Below are positions 55,601 through 64,000 of a stretch of 64,000 nucleotides of DNA, piece by piece; position 1 is the first letter of the stretch; each line of letters opens with the position of its first letter. The DNA is from Shewanella algicola (GTDB lineage: Bacteria; Pseudomonadota; Gammaproteobacteria; Enterobacterales; Shewanellaceae). The notes beneath the pieces are model-generated. The model was not told the origin of the DNA and made no database searches. It saw only the letters and a program-made list of their open reading frames with translations. Where the stretch lies: assembly GCF_014648035.1 (NCBI RefSeq), contig NZ_BMQI01000021.1:16638-80637 (forward strand), given 5' to 3'. The position numbers were made by a program, and so were the translations under genes.

Positions 55601-56628
55601 TTTTGTTGAGCCAAATACCATTGGACTGTTTTGAGTAAACCACTTGTAAAGGTGTGTTTAGGGGTCCAGTTAAGAGTTGATTCAAGTTTACTTGCATCAA
55701 TGGCATAGCGTTGGTCATGTCCAGGTCGGTCTTCAATATGCTTTATTAATGATTGAAATCCGTTGTTGGAGGTTAAGCGGTGTAATGGCAATAATTGACT
55801 GAGGTGTTGGCAGATAGATTGAACTACATGGATATTCGTTTGCTCATTATTACCGCCAATGGCATAAGATTCACCTATATTACCAGACGTTAGGATGGCC
55901 AATAGTGCATCAATGTGGTCATCAACATAAAGCCAATCTCTAATTTGTAACCCACTCCCATAAACAGGGATAGGTTCACCGGCAAGTGCTCTTGTTATTG
56001 TTAAAGGGATTAATTTTTCTTGATGTTGGTAGGGTCCATAATTATTTGAACAATAGCTGATGATGGTAGGTAAACCATAAGTACGTTGCCAAGCTTTAAC
56101 TAAATGATCGCTCGATGCTTTGCTCGCCGAATAGGGAGAGCTCGGTGAATAGGCACTATTTTCGTTAAAAAAACCTATTTCAGGTAAATCACCAAAGACT
56201 TCATCAGTAGAAATATGATGGAAGCGAAATTTACTCGCTTTATCATGAGGTAATTTATCGTAAAATTGTCTGCTCGCTTCAAGTAAATTAAATGTACCGA
56301 CAATATTGGTTTGAATAAAAGATTCGGGGCCAGCGATAGATCTGTCTACATGACTTTCTGCTGCCAAGTGCATTATGGCATTAGGTTGATACCGTTCAAA
56401 TATTGTTTTTAATAGAGTGGCATCGCAAATATCACCTTTAACAAAATGGTAGCGATCACTGTCGGAAATTGAGCTTAGATTGATAGGGTTTGCCGCATAA
56501 GTGAGTTTATCAATATTGATTACCGCGTGTTGAGTGTTATTGATAATGTGTCTTATGAGTGCTGAACCTATAAAGCCACAGCCGCCAGTGATCAGTATTG
56601 TGAGTGCGCTATTATCTATATGTGTCAT
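55597..56628 (-). CDS. rfbB: dTDP-glucose 4,6-dehydratase RfbB
   Basis: A 343-residue extended SDR enzyme converting dTDP-glucose to dTDP-4-dehydro-6-deoxyglucose. NAD-binding [16 protein letters not shown], the block [11 protein letters not shown], the catalytic region [11 protein letters not shown], and [20 protein letters not shown] (Tyr-x3-Lys) are all intact. Slightly shorter than typical (about 355). Three bases after rfbC and overlapping rfbD by four. Confidence 0.95.
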   Translation of the reverse strand: MTHIDNSALTILITGGCGFIGSALIRHIINNTQHAVINIDKLTYAANPINLSSISDSDRYHFVKGDICDATLLKTIFERYQPNAIMHLAAESHVDRSIAGPESFIQTNIVGTFNLLEASRQFYDKLPHDKASKFRFHHISTDEVFGDLPEIGFFNENSAYSPSSPYSASKASSDHLVKAWQRTYGLPTIISYCSNNYGPYQHQEKLIPLTITRALAGEPIPVYGSGLQIRDWLYVDDHIDALLAILTSGNIGESYAIGGNNEQTNIHVVQSICQHLSQLLPLHRLTSNNGFQSLIKHIEDRPGHDQRYAIDASKLESTLNWTPKHTFTSGLLKTVQWYLAQQK

Positions 56629-56631
56629 TAT

Positions 56632-57195
56632 TTAACAGCCAAATTTAATAATGTTAGGATTAAGATTCGGATTATCCTTTTCAGACACGATAGGATGAGC
56701 CTCTTTAGTTAAAGGCCATTGAATATTAAGGGTACTGTCATTCCAAGCTAAGGTGTATTCATCATTGGGTTGATAATACTCAGAGCACTTATAAATGATA
56801 TCTGCAAGGTTCGATAAAACATAAAAGCCGTGCGCAAAACCTGGCGGTACCCACATTTGATAACCATTGTCGGCAGACAACTCTTGAGCAAACCACTGAC
56901 CATACGTTTTCGATTGTTGCCTTAAATCGACAGCGATATCAAAAATGCAACCGTGCGACACTCTTACCAGTTTACCCTGCGGAAATTGTTGTTGATAATG
57001 CAGTCCTCTTAATACATGTTTAACCGATCTGGATTGATTTTCTTGTACTAACTGAGGCGCTGTCAGGTTACGTTGCTCAAATACTTTATCAAAATCAGTT
57101 TGACGAAAAGTCTCCATAAAAAAGCCGCGTTCATCAACAAACTGCTTTGGGGTAAATATAATAAGCCCTTCAAGTGGTGTGTTAATGTATTTCAT
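56632..57195 (-). CDS. rfbC: dTDP-4-dehydrorhamnose 3,5-epimerase RfbC
   Basis: A 187-residue cupin-fold epimerase. Family blocks are present: ERGFFMETFRQTDF, the catalytic-histidine strand SVKHVLRGLHYQQQ, KLVRVSHGCIFDIAVDLR, and PPGFAHGFYVLSN. Length matches (about 180-185). The start ATG 57195 overlaps the rfbA stop by 14 bases, so translation is coupled. Confidence 0.95.
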   Translation of the reverse strand: MKYINTPLEGLIIFTPKQFVDERGFFMETFRQTDFDKVFEQRNLTAPQLVQENQSRSVKHVLRGLHYQQQFPQGKLVRVSHGCIFDIAVDLRQQSKTYGQWFAQELSADNGYQMWVPPGFAHGFYVLSNLADIIYKCSEYYQPNDEYTLAWNDSTLNIQWPLTKEAHPIVSEKDNPNLNPNIIKFGC

Positions 57196-58069
57196 TTAAA
57201 AAATTCTTATTTATTAAAGACAAAAGATACTCTCCGTAACCACTTTTAAGTAACGGTGTGGCTAAGTCTACTAATTGTTTTTGATCAATTAACCCGGATA
57301 AATAAGCAACTTCCTCAGGGCAAGAAACTTTTAATCCCTGGCGTTTTTCAATTGCAGCGATGTACTGTGTGGCCTCTGCCATAGCGTCAGGCGTACCTGT
57401 GTCTAACCAAGCTGTACCGCGACTTAATAGAGTCACATTGAGGATTTTATTCGCTAAATATTGATTGATGACATCGACTATTTCAAGCTCACCGCGTTCT
57501 GAAGGTTTGACCTGTTTGGCATAATTACTGGCGTTGCTATCGAAAAAATATAACCCGGGCATCGCATAACTAGATTTTGGGGCTGTGGGCTTTTCTGTAA
57601 TGGCAATGGCATTATTGTTATCATCGAATTCAATGACACCATAAGATTGCGGGTTTGCAACGTGATAACCAAACACGGTTGCGCCAGTTGAATTGTTAGC
57701 TAACTGTAAAGTGGATTGTAGTAAATGCCCATAAAATAAATTATCCCCAAGAATTAATGCACTTGGGCTGCCGTTTAAAAAGGGTTCTGCAATAATCAAT
57801 GCTTGAGCCAGCCCTTCGGGTTTTGCCTGAATGGCAAATTCAATTTTGATACCCCATTGATGGCCATTTCCTAAAAGCGATTCAAATAGAGGGCGATCTG
57901 TAGGTGTGCAAATAACCAAAACTTCAGTGATACCAGCTTGCATCAAAGTACAAAGCGGATAATAAATCATTGGTTTATCATAGATAGGTAATAATTGCTT
58001 ACAGACAACCTGGGTTATAGGGTAAAGCCGAGTCCCAGAACCTCCAGCTAATAAAATGCCTTTTCTCAT
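57182..58069 (-). CDS. rfbA: Glucose-1-phosphate thymidylyltransferase RfbA
   Basis: A 295-residue nucleotidyltransferase making dTDP-glucose from glucose-1-phosphate and dTTP. The N-terminal loop is KGILLAGGSGTRLYPITQVV, followed by LPIYDKPMIYYPLC and the metal-binding ILGDNLFYG. WLDTGTPDAM binds product. First gene of the rhamnose-precursor operon; an AT-rich gap of 72 bases separates it from the lipoprotein gene upstream, with no clear terminator, so the lipoprotein gene might also feed this operon. Confidence 0.95.
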   Translation of the reverse strand: MRKGILLAGGSGTRLYPITQVVCKQLLPIYDKPMIYYPLCTLMQAGITEVLVICTPTDRPLFESLLGNGHQWGIKIEFAIQAKPEGLAQALIIAEPFLNGSPSALILGDNLFYGHLLQSTLQLANNSTGATVFGYHVANPQSYGVIEFDDNNNAIAITEKPTAPKSSYAMPGLYFFDSNASNYAKQVKPSERGELEIVDVINQYLANKILNVTLLSRGTAWLDTGTPDAMAEATQYIAAIEKRQGLKVSCPEEVAYLSGLIDQKQLVDLATPLLKSGYGEYLLSLINKNFLNEIH

Positions 58070-58141
58070 CTATGTATCTTTAGGTGATTAATTTGATTAT
58101 TTTAGCACAGTGACGAGGATTAAAGCAGATCCTATATTGTG

Positions 58142-58573
58142 TTATTGCGCGGGAGTATGGGGGTTAGCTTTACTTTGGGTTGTCACTTTATCGACTCGAT
58201 ATCGCTCGGCATCGGGTCCGGTAATGCGGTTAAATTGAACATCGAGTAAGTATAAGTGTTCGGGATAAACTTGATAAATATGACCCCTGTCTAAAATAAT
58301 GATATTACCCGTGTTATCCCACTTAAAGGTGCCGTTACCTGTGTATGGGTGTGGATCGCTGCCTAATCTTACCGTATGAATAATATAATGATTGGGTGAT
58401 ATTAGCTCTATTGTGGTGTCCATACCATCACAGCTAGGGCAAGGAAAGACACCATGATAAATCCCTTGCCACTGCAACGTATTTCTACTACTGGTGGCAA
58501 TATCTGCAACTGATGGGGCCTGTTTGCCACATCCTAGTAATAACAAAATCAATATAAACGATATATTTTTCAT
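58142..58573 (-). CDS. NlpE-like lipoprotein (copper resistance/Cpx-activator type)
   Basis: A 143-residue lipoprotein. The signal peptide ends in the lipobox LLLGC (Cys about 15). The mature domain has the NlpE N-terminal signature: YHGVFPCPSCDGMDTTIEL, with a CxxC pair, and a small beta-barrel (TGNGTFKWDNTGNIIILDRG). E. coli NlpE has a second domain that signals envelope stress to CpxA; this protein is only the N-terminal half in length. Outer-membrane lipoprotein, probable role in surface or copper stress. Confidence 0.8.
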   Translation of the reverse strand: MKNISFILILLLLGCGKQAPSVADIATSSRNTLQWQGIYHGVFPCPSCDGMDTTIELISPNHYIIHTVRLGSDPHPYTGNGTFKWDNTGNIIILDRGHIYQVYPEHLYLLDVQFNRITGPDAERYRVDKVTTQSKANPHTPAQ

Positions 58574-58771
58574 CTAAATTCCCTTTAGATATAAAATTTT
58601 CGTGACGATTAAGGGTTAGGTTCCAATGCAGTTTATTGTTTTTACGCTGTCATGATAAATTGCATTTTGTATTCCCCATAGCTAGATAGGACTGATCGTG
58701 TTTTCAAACGCTATCTAATTGATAGCATTAAGCACAACTTTAGTTATATCACACATATTAAATGTGGGTAG

Positions 58772-59899
58772 TTATACTTTAGTTTGGATATTGAAAAACT
58801 GTTTTATCTCTTCAATTTGATCCATTGCATCTTGATACCCCAAATCGATTAATGTCGTGGTGTAGCTTTTTTCAAAGAGCAAATAAGACACGATACTTGA
58901 GTCTGATTGCCTATTAATACCAAAAAACTTTAACAGGGTTTTGATTGCAAAAGGCATATCGTCATAAAACCGTGCGGCTATACGGCTTAAATCTTGACTA
59001 GGCTTAATCACTAATGTGTCTATGTGACGTAAATTTAATGAGTCTCTGTCTTCAGGGGTTATTTTAGATAATGTGTTATTCACTCTTTGTAGGCGTTCTA
59101 AATCGCTATTAAGCGTATCAGAGAAGATGGTATCTAATAAGTGGCCTGCAATGGTTGCTGTTTTTGGATGGTATTCAAACTCAATGGGAAAGTGTTTATG
59201 CGGGCTATCCAAATTAATTACGAATATTTTACTAGCCCCTAAATGTATTGGGCTAGAAAGTGGAGACAATTGATGAACCGAGCCATCACCATAATAAGCT
59301 TGGTTTAATTTAATCGATGGAAATACCATCGGAATAGCGGAGCTGGCGAGTAAGTGCTCTGTATTAAGGTGGCTACGTAAGCCGATTCTTCTTGCGCGTT
59401 GCCAATTTTCAATTTGCTGGTTACCCTGAAAAAAACTGTAGGAGCGTGAATTGTTGTAGCATGAGGCATCAATGCTGATTGCTTTTAATGCATTATTACT
59501 AATGTTGCGGTCGATTCGTTCAAAATCGATAAGATTATTAAGCAAGTTTCTTAACGGTTGGTTATCCAGCAGGCTACCCGCATCGGTATTGACTTTATCA
59601 TCTTGTAAGCCTTTGATTGCCATTCTGCCTAAGTGTCTCAACACTTTCGGTATTTGGGTATGATAAACTTTGCTTGTTTCAAAATGGCGCCACACCCAAT
59701 CAAGCTTTTTGACCCCTAAATGAAAACAAGAAGCATGGGTTGCTAAAGAGGTTGCATTAATGGCCCCAGCAGAAGTGCCGCAGATGATATCGAAAGGAAC
59801 ATGATGGTTGCGTGGGTAAAATTGCACTAACGCCTTAAGCACACCAATTTGATATGCCGCTCTCGCGCCGCCCCCACCTAATACTAATGCTGTAGACAC
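58772..59899 (-). CDS. Patatin-like phospholipase
   Basis: A 375-residue patatin-fold acyl hydrolase. The oxyanion loop is LVLGGGGARAAYQIG, the nucleophile elbow GTSAGAINATSLA (Ser in GTSAG), and the catalytic aspartate lies in YYGDGSVHQLSPL. The Ser-Asp dyad is therefore complete. Residues 245-375 form a C-terminal extension of unknown role. No signal peptide and no membrane helix are obvious. It may act on membrane phospholipids. It stands alone between proS and the lipoprotein gene, all on the minus strand. Confidence 0.88.
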   Translation of the reverse strand: MSTALVLGGGGARAAYQIGVLKALVQFYPRNHHVPFDIICGTSAGAINATSLATHASCFHLGVKKLDWVWRHFETSKVYHTQIPKVLRHLGRMAIKGLQDDKVNTDAGSLLDNQPLRNLLNNLIDFERIDRNISNNALKAISIDASCYNNSRSYSFFQGNQQIENWQRARRIGLRSHLNTEHLLASSAIPMVFPSIKLNQAYYGDGSVHQLSPLSSPIHLGASKIFVINLDSPHKHFPIEFEYHPKTATIAGHLLDTIFSDTLNSDLERLQRVNNTLSKITPEDRDSLNLRHIDTLVIKPSQDLSRIAARFYDDMPFAIKTLLKFFGINRQSDSSIVSYLLFEKSYTTTLIDLGYQDAMDQIEEIKQFFNIQTKV

Positions 59900-60030
59900 T
59901 GGTAATCTATATCCTTTATGTGTAGATAAGAAACCATACTAGTATGAATTCTTTTTTTATTACACACCAGTAGGCAAAAAGTCCAATCGAACAAACCATA
60001 TTACAGAGATAGTTCATTTAAAGGGTAATA

Positions 60031-60057
60031 AAAAACGCACTAAAAAGTGCGTTTTTT
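60031..60057 (-). terminator. Terminator of proS (bidirectional form)
   Basis: AAAAACGCACT pairs with AGTGCGTTTTT around AAAA; A/T flanks on both sides. Confidence 0.9.
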
Positions 60058-60085
60058 GGAGGTTTGTTAGCGGTACTAACGGGGA

Positions 60086-61801
60086 TTAGCCCTTGGCTGC
60101 CGTTGTTAAAAATTCAACAATCTGGTCGAATGGGATATCTTGTTTTTCACCGGTACGGCGGTTTTTATATTCAAATACCCCCGCATCGATATTACGATCA
60201 CCAATGACCACAACATGCGGTAAACCAACTAACTCCATATCAGCAAACATCACACCTGGACGTTCTTTACGATCATCCATTAGCACTTCAACACCTGCCT
60301 CTGCTAAGTCTTGATATAGTTTTTCAGCAATGTCGGCAACGCGATGTGATTTGTGCATGTTCATCGGTAAAATACCGACTGTGAACGGTGCAATGGCTTC
60401 TGGCCAAATAATACCGCGGTCATCGTGGTTTTGCTCAATTGCGGCGGCCACAATACGGCTCACACCTACACCATAACAACCCATTAATAACACTTGAGCT
60501 TTACCGTTTTCATCTAACACAGTGGCATTCATAGCTTCTGAGTAGTTAGTGCCAAGCTGGAAGATATGGCCGACTTCAATGCCACGTGCCATAGCGTAAG
60601 TGCCTTGGCCGTCAGGAGCTGGTTCACCTTCTACAACATTGCGAATGTCTGCAGCAGTCGCTAATGGTAAGTCACGTTCCCAGTTAATGCCGAAATAGTG
60701 TTTGTCTTCAGTGTTTGCACCGGCGGCAAAATCGCTCATTACTGCAACGCTATGATCGATAATAATTGGCATATTTAAGCCAACAGGGCCTAATGAGCCC
60801 GGGCCTGCACCCACAGCATCACGAATTTCAGCTTCTGATGCAAACTCAAATGGTGATGCTACAAGGGCAACTTTTTCTGCTTTAATTTCATTTAGCTCAT
60901 GATCGCCACGAACAACCACTGCCACTAAAGGGGCATCTTCTGTGGCGCCTTTAACGATTAATGTTTTAATCGTTTGAGTTATGGCTACATCAAATTGTTC
61001 GACTAATTCGGCAATGGTTTTTGCATTAGGGGTATCCACTAACGTCATCTCTTGCGTAGCAGGTGCACGAGTTTGCGTTGGGATTGGCGCTTCAGCTTTT
61101 TCAATGTTAGCCGCGTAATCACTGCCTGTTGAATAAGCAATTAAATCTTCACCACTGTTTGCTAATACGTGGAACTCATGTGACATGCTGCCACCAATTG
61201 AACCTGTGTCTGCAAGAACAGGGCGGAACTCTAAGCCCATGCGGGTTAGAATATTGCTGTATGCGGTATGCATCGCATGGTAAGTGCTGTCCATGGTGTC
61301 TTGATCTAAATGGAAAGAATAGGCATCTTTCATCAAGAATTCACGTGCACGCATCACGCCAAAGCGTGGACGAACTTCGTCACGGAATTTGGTTTGTACT
61401 TGATAAAGCGTCAGCGGTAACTGTTTGTATGAGCTAAGTTCTTTACGCACTAAGTCAGTGATCACTTCTTCGTGGGTTGGCCCCAATACGAAATCACGAT
61501 TATGGCGGTCTTGAAAACGCAGTAATTCAGGGCCAAATTTGTCCCAACGGCCTGTTTCAACCCATAGATCAGCAGGCTGTACTAGCGGCATGAGAATTTC
61601 GATGGCACCGGTTTTGTTCATTTCTTCACGAACAATGGCTTCTACTTTACGCAATACACGTAAACCCGAGGGCAACCAGCTGTAAAGACCTGATGCGTTA
61701 CGGCGGATCATGCCGGCGCGAAGCATTAACTGATGACTAATCACCTCTGCATTTGCAGGGGTTTCTTTTTGTGTTGAAAGCAGGTACTTACTAACTCGCA
61801 T
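60086..61801 (-). CDS. proS: Prolyl-tRNA synthetase
   Basis: A 571-residue class II synthetase with an inserted editing domain (E. coli 572). Motif 1/2 regions are seen ([20 protein letters not shown] then [20 protein letters not shown]), the YbaK-like insertion that hydrolyses Ala-tRNA(Pro) lies at about 225-405 ([19 protein letters not shown]), and the anticodon-binding domain is at the C-terminus. The start is ATG 61801 ([20 protein letters not shown]); a TTG two codons earlier is possible. Own terminator. The E. coli order proS-trmO-rcsF is kept with one acyltransferase gene inserted. Confidence 0.97.
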   Translation of the reverse strand: MRVSKYLLSTQKETPANAEVISHQLMLRAGMIRRNASGLYSWLPSGLRVLRKVEAIVREEMNKTGAIEILMPLVQPADLWVETGRWDKFGPELLRFQDRHNRDFVLGPTHEEVITDLVRKELSSYKQLPLTLYQVQTKFRDEVRPRFGVMRAREFLMKDAYSFHLDQDTMDSTYHAMHTAYSNILTRMGLEFRPVLADTGSIGGSMSHEFHVLANSGEDLIAYSTGSDYAANIEKAEAPIPTQTRAPATQEMTLVDTPNAKTIAELVEQFDVAITQTIKTLIVKGATEDAPLVAVVVRGDHELNEIKAEKVALVASPFEFASEAEIRDAVGAGPGSLGPVGLNMPIIIDHSVAVMSDFAAGANTEDKHYFGINWERDLPLATAADIRNVVEGEPAPDGQGTYAMARGIEVGHIFQLGTNYSEAMNATVLDENGKAQVLLMGCYGVGVSRIVAAAIEQNHDDRGIIWPEAIAPFTVGILPMNMHKSHRVADIAEKLYQDLAEAGVEVLMDDRKERPGVMFADMELVGLPHVVVIGDRNIDAGVFEYKNRRTGEKQDIPFDQIVEFLTTAAKG

Positions 61802-61918
61802 TACCAATGTCCAAAATAGTAGCTATGAATGAGCGTCATTTTAGCACCTGCATCAATGATGTCACCTGCTAATTCGACTCAAAATAAGGCTTTATGATGC
61901 TTTATGGGGGGAGGGTGA

Positions 61919-62530
61919 TTATTTATCTCGTCTATCGCCAATCACTCGGGCGGGATTACCGGCCACAATGGCATAATCTGCAACATTTTTGGTGACAATA
62001 CAGCCCATACCAATGACTGCATGATGGCCAATGGTGACACCATCGACAATCCCAGCCTGAGCACCAATCCAAACATCTTCACCAATGATGACCCCTTTTG
62101 AGGTTGCTGCTTGTTGGTAAATTGGAATATCGGGTGACATGCCATGATTAAACGCGTAGACGGTAACATTATTGGCGATACGCGTTTGATGGCCAATATG
62201 TATGCCGTGGCGTCCGCCATCTAAGCTACAACCGTGATTAATCGCCACTTCATTGCCGAGTGTAATAGGACCATGCATAAAGACATCGGCGCTGATCATG
62301 CATTTGTCGCCAATCGTGATATCACGACCTGGCTCGGCAAATAGTTGGGCTTGTGGTGCAATAAAACACAGCTCACCGATGTGAATGGTCTCAAGAAGAC
62401 GAAGTTGTTGCTGAATGTCATCTTGCCAGGGTTTTGCCCATTGTAGGTGTTTAGGCTTGAGAGAGAAATACAACCAAGGCATCCATGATAATCGTTTTTT
62501 GTGCTGAGTTTGGTAATCGATTTCAGCCAT
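61919..62530 (-). CDS. Hexapeptide-repeat acyltransferase (maltose/galactoside acetyltransferase-like)
   Basis: A 203-residue left-handed beta-helix enzyme. Hexapeptide repeats run from about 70 to 190 (ITIGDKCMISADVFMHGPIT, IGEDVWIGAQAGIVDGVTIG). The catalytic histidine is in YAFNHGMSPD. The end AIVAGNPARVIGDR is typical of xenobiotic/sugar O-acetyltransferases. An N-terminal segment of about 55 residues is unlike LacA/Maa. It transfers acetyl or other acyl groups to an unknown sugar or small-molecule acceptor. It lies 4 bases after trmO, probably in the same transcript. Confidence 0.85.
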   Translation of the reverse strand: MAEIDYQTQHKKRLSWMPWLYFSLKPKHLQWAKPWQDDIQQQLRLLETIHIGELCFIAPQAQLFAEPGRDITIGDKCMISADVFMHGPITLGNEVAINHGCSLDGGRHGIHIGHQTRIANNVTVYAFNHGMSPDIPIYQQAATSKGVIIGEDVWIGAQAGIVDGVTIGHHAVIGMGCIVTKNVADYAIVAGNPARVIGDRRDK

Positions 62531-62534
62531 TAAA

Positions 62535-63314
62535 CTAATCCTTTAGCAGTGCAACTGAAGTGGGCTTTAGATCTAACACTTCAATGGCGTTATCAGTAAC
62601 GTGCCAAAAGATGTCTAAGTCGTATAACGCAACCTGATATAGCTTAGGGTCATCCTTGGCTTTTTTATAAGCTGGGCGTGGGTCTTGTGATAACACACCA
62701 TTAATAATATCTGCTAACCCTTGATAGTGTTCGTTAATTTGATACTGGGCAATTTTTTCTGCCGCGTCCTGTGTGTAATGTACAGGCATAAGCACTGGCG
62801 CATCTTGAGCGATACCGCCTTTTGCATCGGTAATGGCATCAGAGAAAGGAATATAAGGTTTGATATCAATAATGGGAGTGCCGTCTAATAAATCCATCCC
62901 TGAGATCTTTAAACAGACTTTGTCGTGACGTTGCACTACACCATGCAGTTTGACTACAGACTGGCCAATACCGTTAGGTCTAAATGTTGAACGTGTGGCA
63001 AATACGCCTAGTTTTTCATTACCACCAAGACGAGGCGGGCGCACTGTGGTTTTCCAGCCTTGGGATAGGTTTTCATGAAAACAAAATAGCAACCATAAAT
63101 GCGAATATTGTTCGATGCCTCTCACAGCATCGATATGATTAAATGCTGGCTCAAATTCAATATACCCTGTGGCATTAACAAGCCCTGGTTGGCGCGGAAT
63201 ACCAAATTTTTGCTTGTAAGGTGTCCTGCAAATGGCGACTGCGTTTATTGTGTTGCTAAAAGACGCTTTCAGTGCAGGTTTTTCGTTATGAGTTTGAGCG
63301 GCATCTTGAGTCAT
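62535..63314 (-). CDS. trmO: tRNA (adenine(37)-N6)-methyltransferase TrmO
   Basis: A 259-residue TsaA/YaeB-family enzyme that converts t6A37 to m6t6A37 in tRNA(Thr). The SAM-binding beta-barrel domain (about 20-165) has RTPYKQKFGIPRQPGLV, YSHLWLLFCFHEN, and GVFATRSTFRPNGIGQSVVK. The C-terminal part (about 180-259) contains DPRPAYKK. It is somewhat longer at the N-terminus than E. coli TrmO (235). Position between rcsF and proS is conserved. Confidence 0.92.
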   Translation of the reverse strand: MTQDAAQTHNEKPALKASFSNTINAVAICRTPYKQKFGIPRQPGLVNATGYIEFEPAFNHIDAVRGIEQYSHLWLLFCFHENLSQGWKTTVRPPRLGGNEKLGVFATRSTFRPNGIGQSVVKLHGVVQRHDKVCLKISGMDLLDGTPIIDIKPYIPFSDAITDAKGGIAQDAPVLMPVHYTQDAAEKIAQYQINEHYQGLADIINGVLSQDPRPAYKKAKDDPKLYQVALYDLDIFWHVTDNAIEVLDLKPTSVALLKD

Positions 63315-63409
63315 GCAATACCTGAAAGAAGCTAACCAAAATTAAGAGAAGTCAATAATAACAGATGGGCCAAATGTATGGCTCACCTGTTTGGTAATCG
63401 GTTTAAAGG

Positions 63410-63805
63410 TTATTTGTTTTCTGCGGTTTTAATGGCTTGGCCGACACAAAGTGCACGACTGTAGCAACTGTTGTCTGGCTCGTTAATCATAAAGCAGCTT
63501 TTAACCATAAAACCATTAGCACCTAAATCGGCTGCGGCTCGTCTTGCATTACTGCGCGCATCAGATAGGTGAGGTGGTGCGTCTTTTTTAGTTTCTTGGC
63601 AAGCTTCGCCTTCAACTAAACCTAACACTTCAAAGTTACCTTTAGGTTGTACGTCACCGTCGTATAACACCACATCACTGACTTTAAAGTATTCATTAAT
63701 GGCTTTGCCGTCTAAATTACTTTTGAATACATAATCACTGGCACAAGCGCTCAATAGTAGTGCAATACTTGAAATAACCCATGCTTGTTTTACTGAAAAA
63801 GTCAT
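63410..63805 (-). CDS. rcsF: Rcs envelope-stress lipoprotein RcsF-like
   Basis: A 131-residue outer-membrane lipoprotein. The lipobox LLLSAC (Cys about 18) follows the signal peptide MTFSVKQAWVISSIALLL. The mature domain has four cysteines (EACQETKK, KSCFMINEPDNSC, ALCVGQAIK) arranged as in E. coli RcsF, where two disulfides are needed for signalling. Start ATG 63805 (AAAGGC upstream); a longer frame to 63889 has no ribosome site. Shewanella lacks, as far as I know, the full enteric Rcs phosphorelay, so the function may differ. Confidence 0.85.
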   Translation of the reverse strand: MTFSVKQAWVISSIALLLSACASDYVFKSNLDGKAINEYFKVSDVVLYDGDVQPKGNFEVLGLVEGEACQETKKDAPPHLSDARSNARRAAADLGANGFMVKSCFMINEPDNSCYSRALCVGQAIKTAENK

Positions 63806-63889
63806 AGCCGTAGCCTTTATATAATAAGTATTAATCTGCAACCTGAGTTTACCTTGTATGATGACGATGATAAAGCGTTCAAATAACAT

Positions 63890-63914
63890 AAAAAAAGGCT
63901 TACCTAAGTAAGCC
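63890..63914 (-). terminator. Terminator upstream of rcsF, for a gene beyond the right edge
   Basis: GGCTTAC (63897-63903) pairs with GTAAGCC (63908-63914); the A-run 63890-63896 gives T7 to minus-strand transcripts. It insulates rcsF from an upstream minus-strand gene outside the window. Confidence 0.8.
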
Positions 63915-63927
63915 CCAGATTAATGAC

Positions 63928-63958
63928 AAACCCCCACTTTTTTAAAAGTGGGGGTTTT
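63928..63958. terminator. Second hairpin near the right edge
   Basis: CCCCCACTTTT (63931-63941) pairs with AAAAGTGGGGG (63944-63954), with AAA/TTT extension and T-rich DNA on the plus side. Very stable; 13 bases from the previous hairpin. Confidence 0.75.
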
Positions 63959-64000
63959 CTTTTACTAGTTTATTCGTCTTTCACGACTTTTATTTAAAAA

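Noticed and set aside
63099..63335. Numerous 60-130 codon frames antisense to genes such as trmO, dld, lldP and rlmM
   Set aside because: They lie entirely opposite well-supported genes and show no ribosome sites or domain content.

Overview
The window is chromosomal DNA from a marine gammaproteobacterium, almost certainly a Shewanella. Gene order points to this. The run nadK / grpE / dxs-ispA-xseB / pomAB / thiI / gcvA / DUF423 / rlmM / NAD-isocitrate dehydrogenase is ordinary for the genus. So are porin-phoB-phoR-pstS next to rdgC, and a D-lactate dehydrogenase (Dld-II type) beside lactate permease. The base composition is AT-leaning and coding is dense. I see no tRNA, rRNA, CRISPR array, prophage or insertion sequence.

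Layout. 1-10 kb: start of a POT peptide transporter, OmpA-like protein and MscS channel, exported thiol peroxidase, threonine aldolase, hotdog thioesterase, YiaY-type iron alcohol dehydrogenase, and a large 5TM-PAS-GGDEF-EAL protein. 10-24 kb: RhlE-like helicase overlapping a COG0523 GTPase, lactate uptake and oxidation (lldP, dld), nadK divergent from grpE (textbook heat-shock promoter), the isoprenoid operon xseB-ispA-dxs, and the sodium flagellar stator pomAB behind a FliA-type promoter. 24-38 kb: thiI, gcvA, an alpha/beta hydrolase, rlmM, NAD-isocitrate dehydrogenase, an S9 peptidase, xni-ppnN and a diguanylate cyclase. 38-49 kb: a TPR/degenerate-GGDEF membrane protein, an M61 peptidase, a GST, rdgC, and the phosphate-starvation block porin-phoB-phoR-pstS with visible Pho boxes. 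49-54 kb: an M1 aminopeptidase, a glutathione peroxidase and mgtE. 54-64 kb: a complete dTDP-L-rhamnose operon (rfbACBD), an NlpE-like lipoprotein, a patatin, proS, an acyltransferase, trmO and rcsF.

The most unusual structure is in the non-coding DNA around the M1 aminopeptidase (48.9-52.2 kb). Four related elements on the minus strand each have three parts: a sigma-E-type promoter (GAACTT, exactly 15 bases, then GTCTGA or a variant), a conserved C/U-rich stretch complementary to a ribosome-binding site plus start codon, and a GC hairpin followed by 7-8 T residues. They look like a paralogous family of envelope-stress small RNAs with MicA-like architecture. Three copies are in tandem and the fourth lies across the aminopeptidase gene. 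Their seed can pair with the start codon region of the porin at 44.3 kb and of the adjacent glutathione peroxidase. This is inferred from sequence alone.

Regulation can be read at several places: sigma-32 at grpE, sigma-28 at pomAB, Pho boxes at pstS and phoB, a CRP-like site and a palindromic operator at lldP, and a possible structured leader at thiI. The lldEFG L-lactate dehydrogenase genes that accompany dld-lldP in S. oneidensis are missing from this locus.
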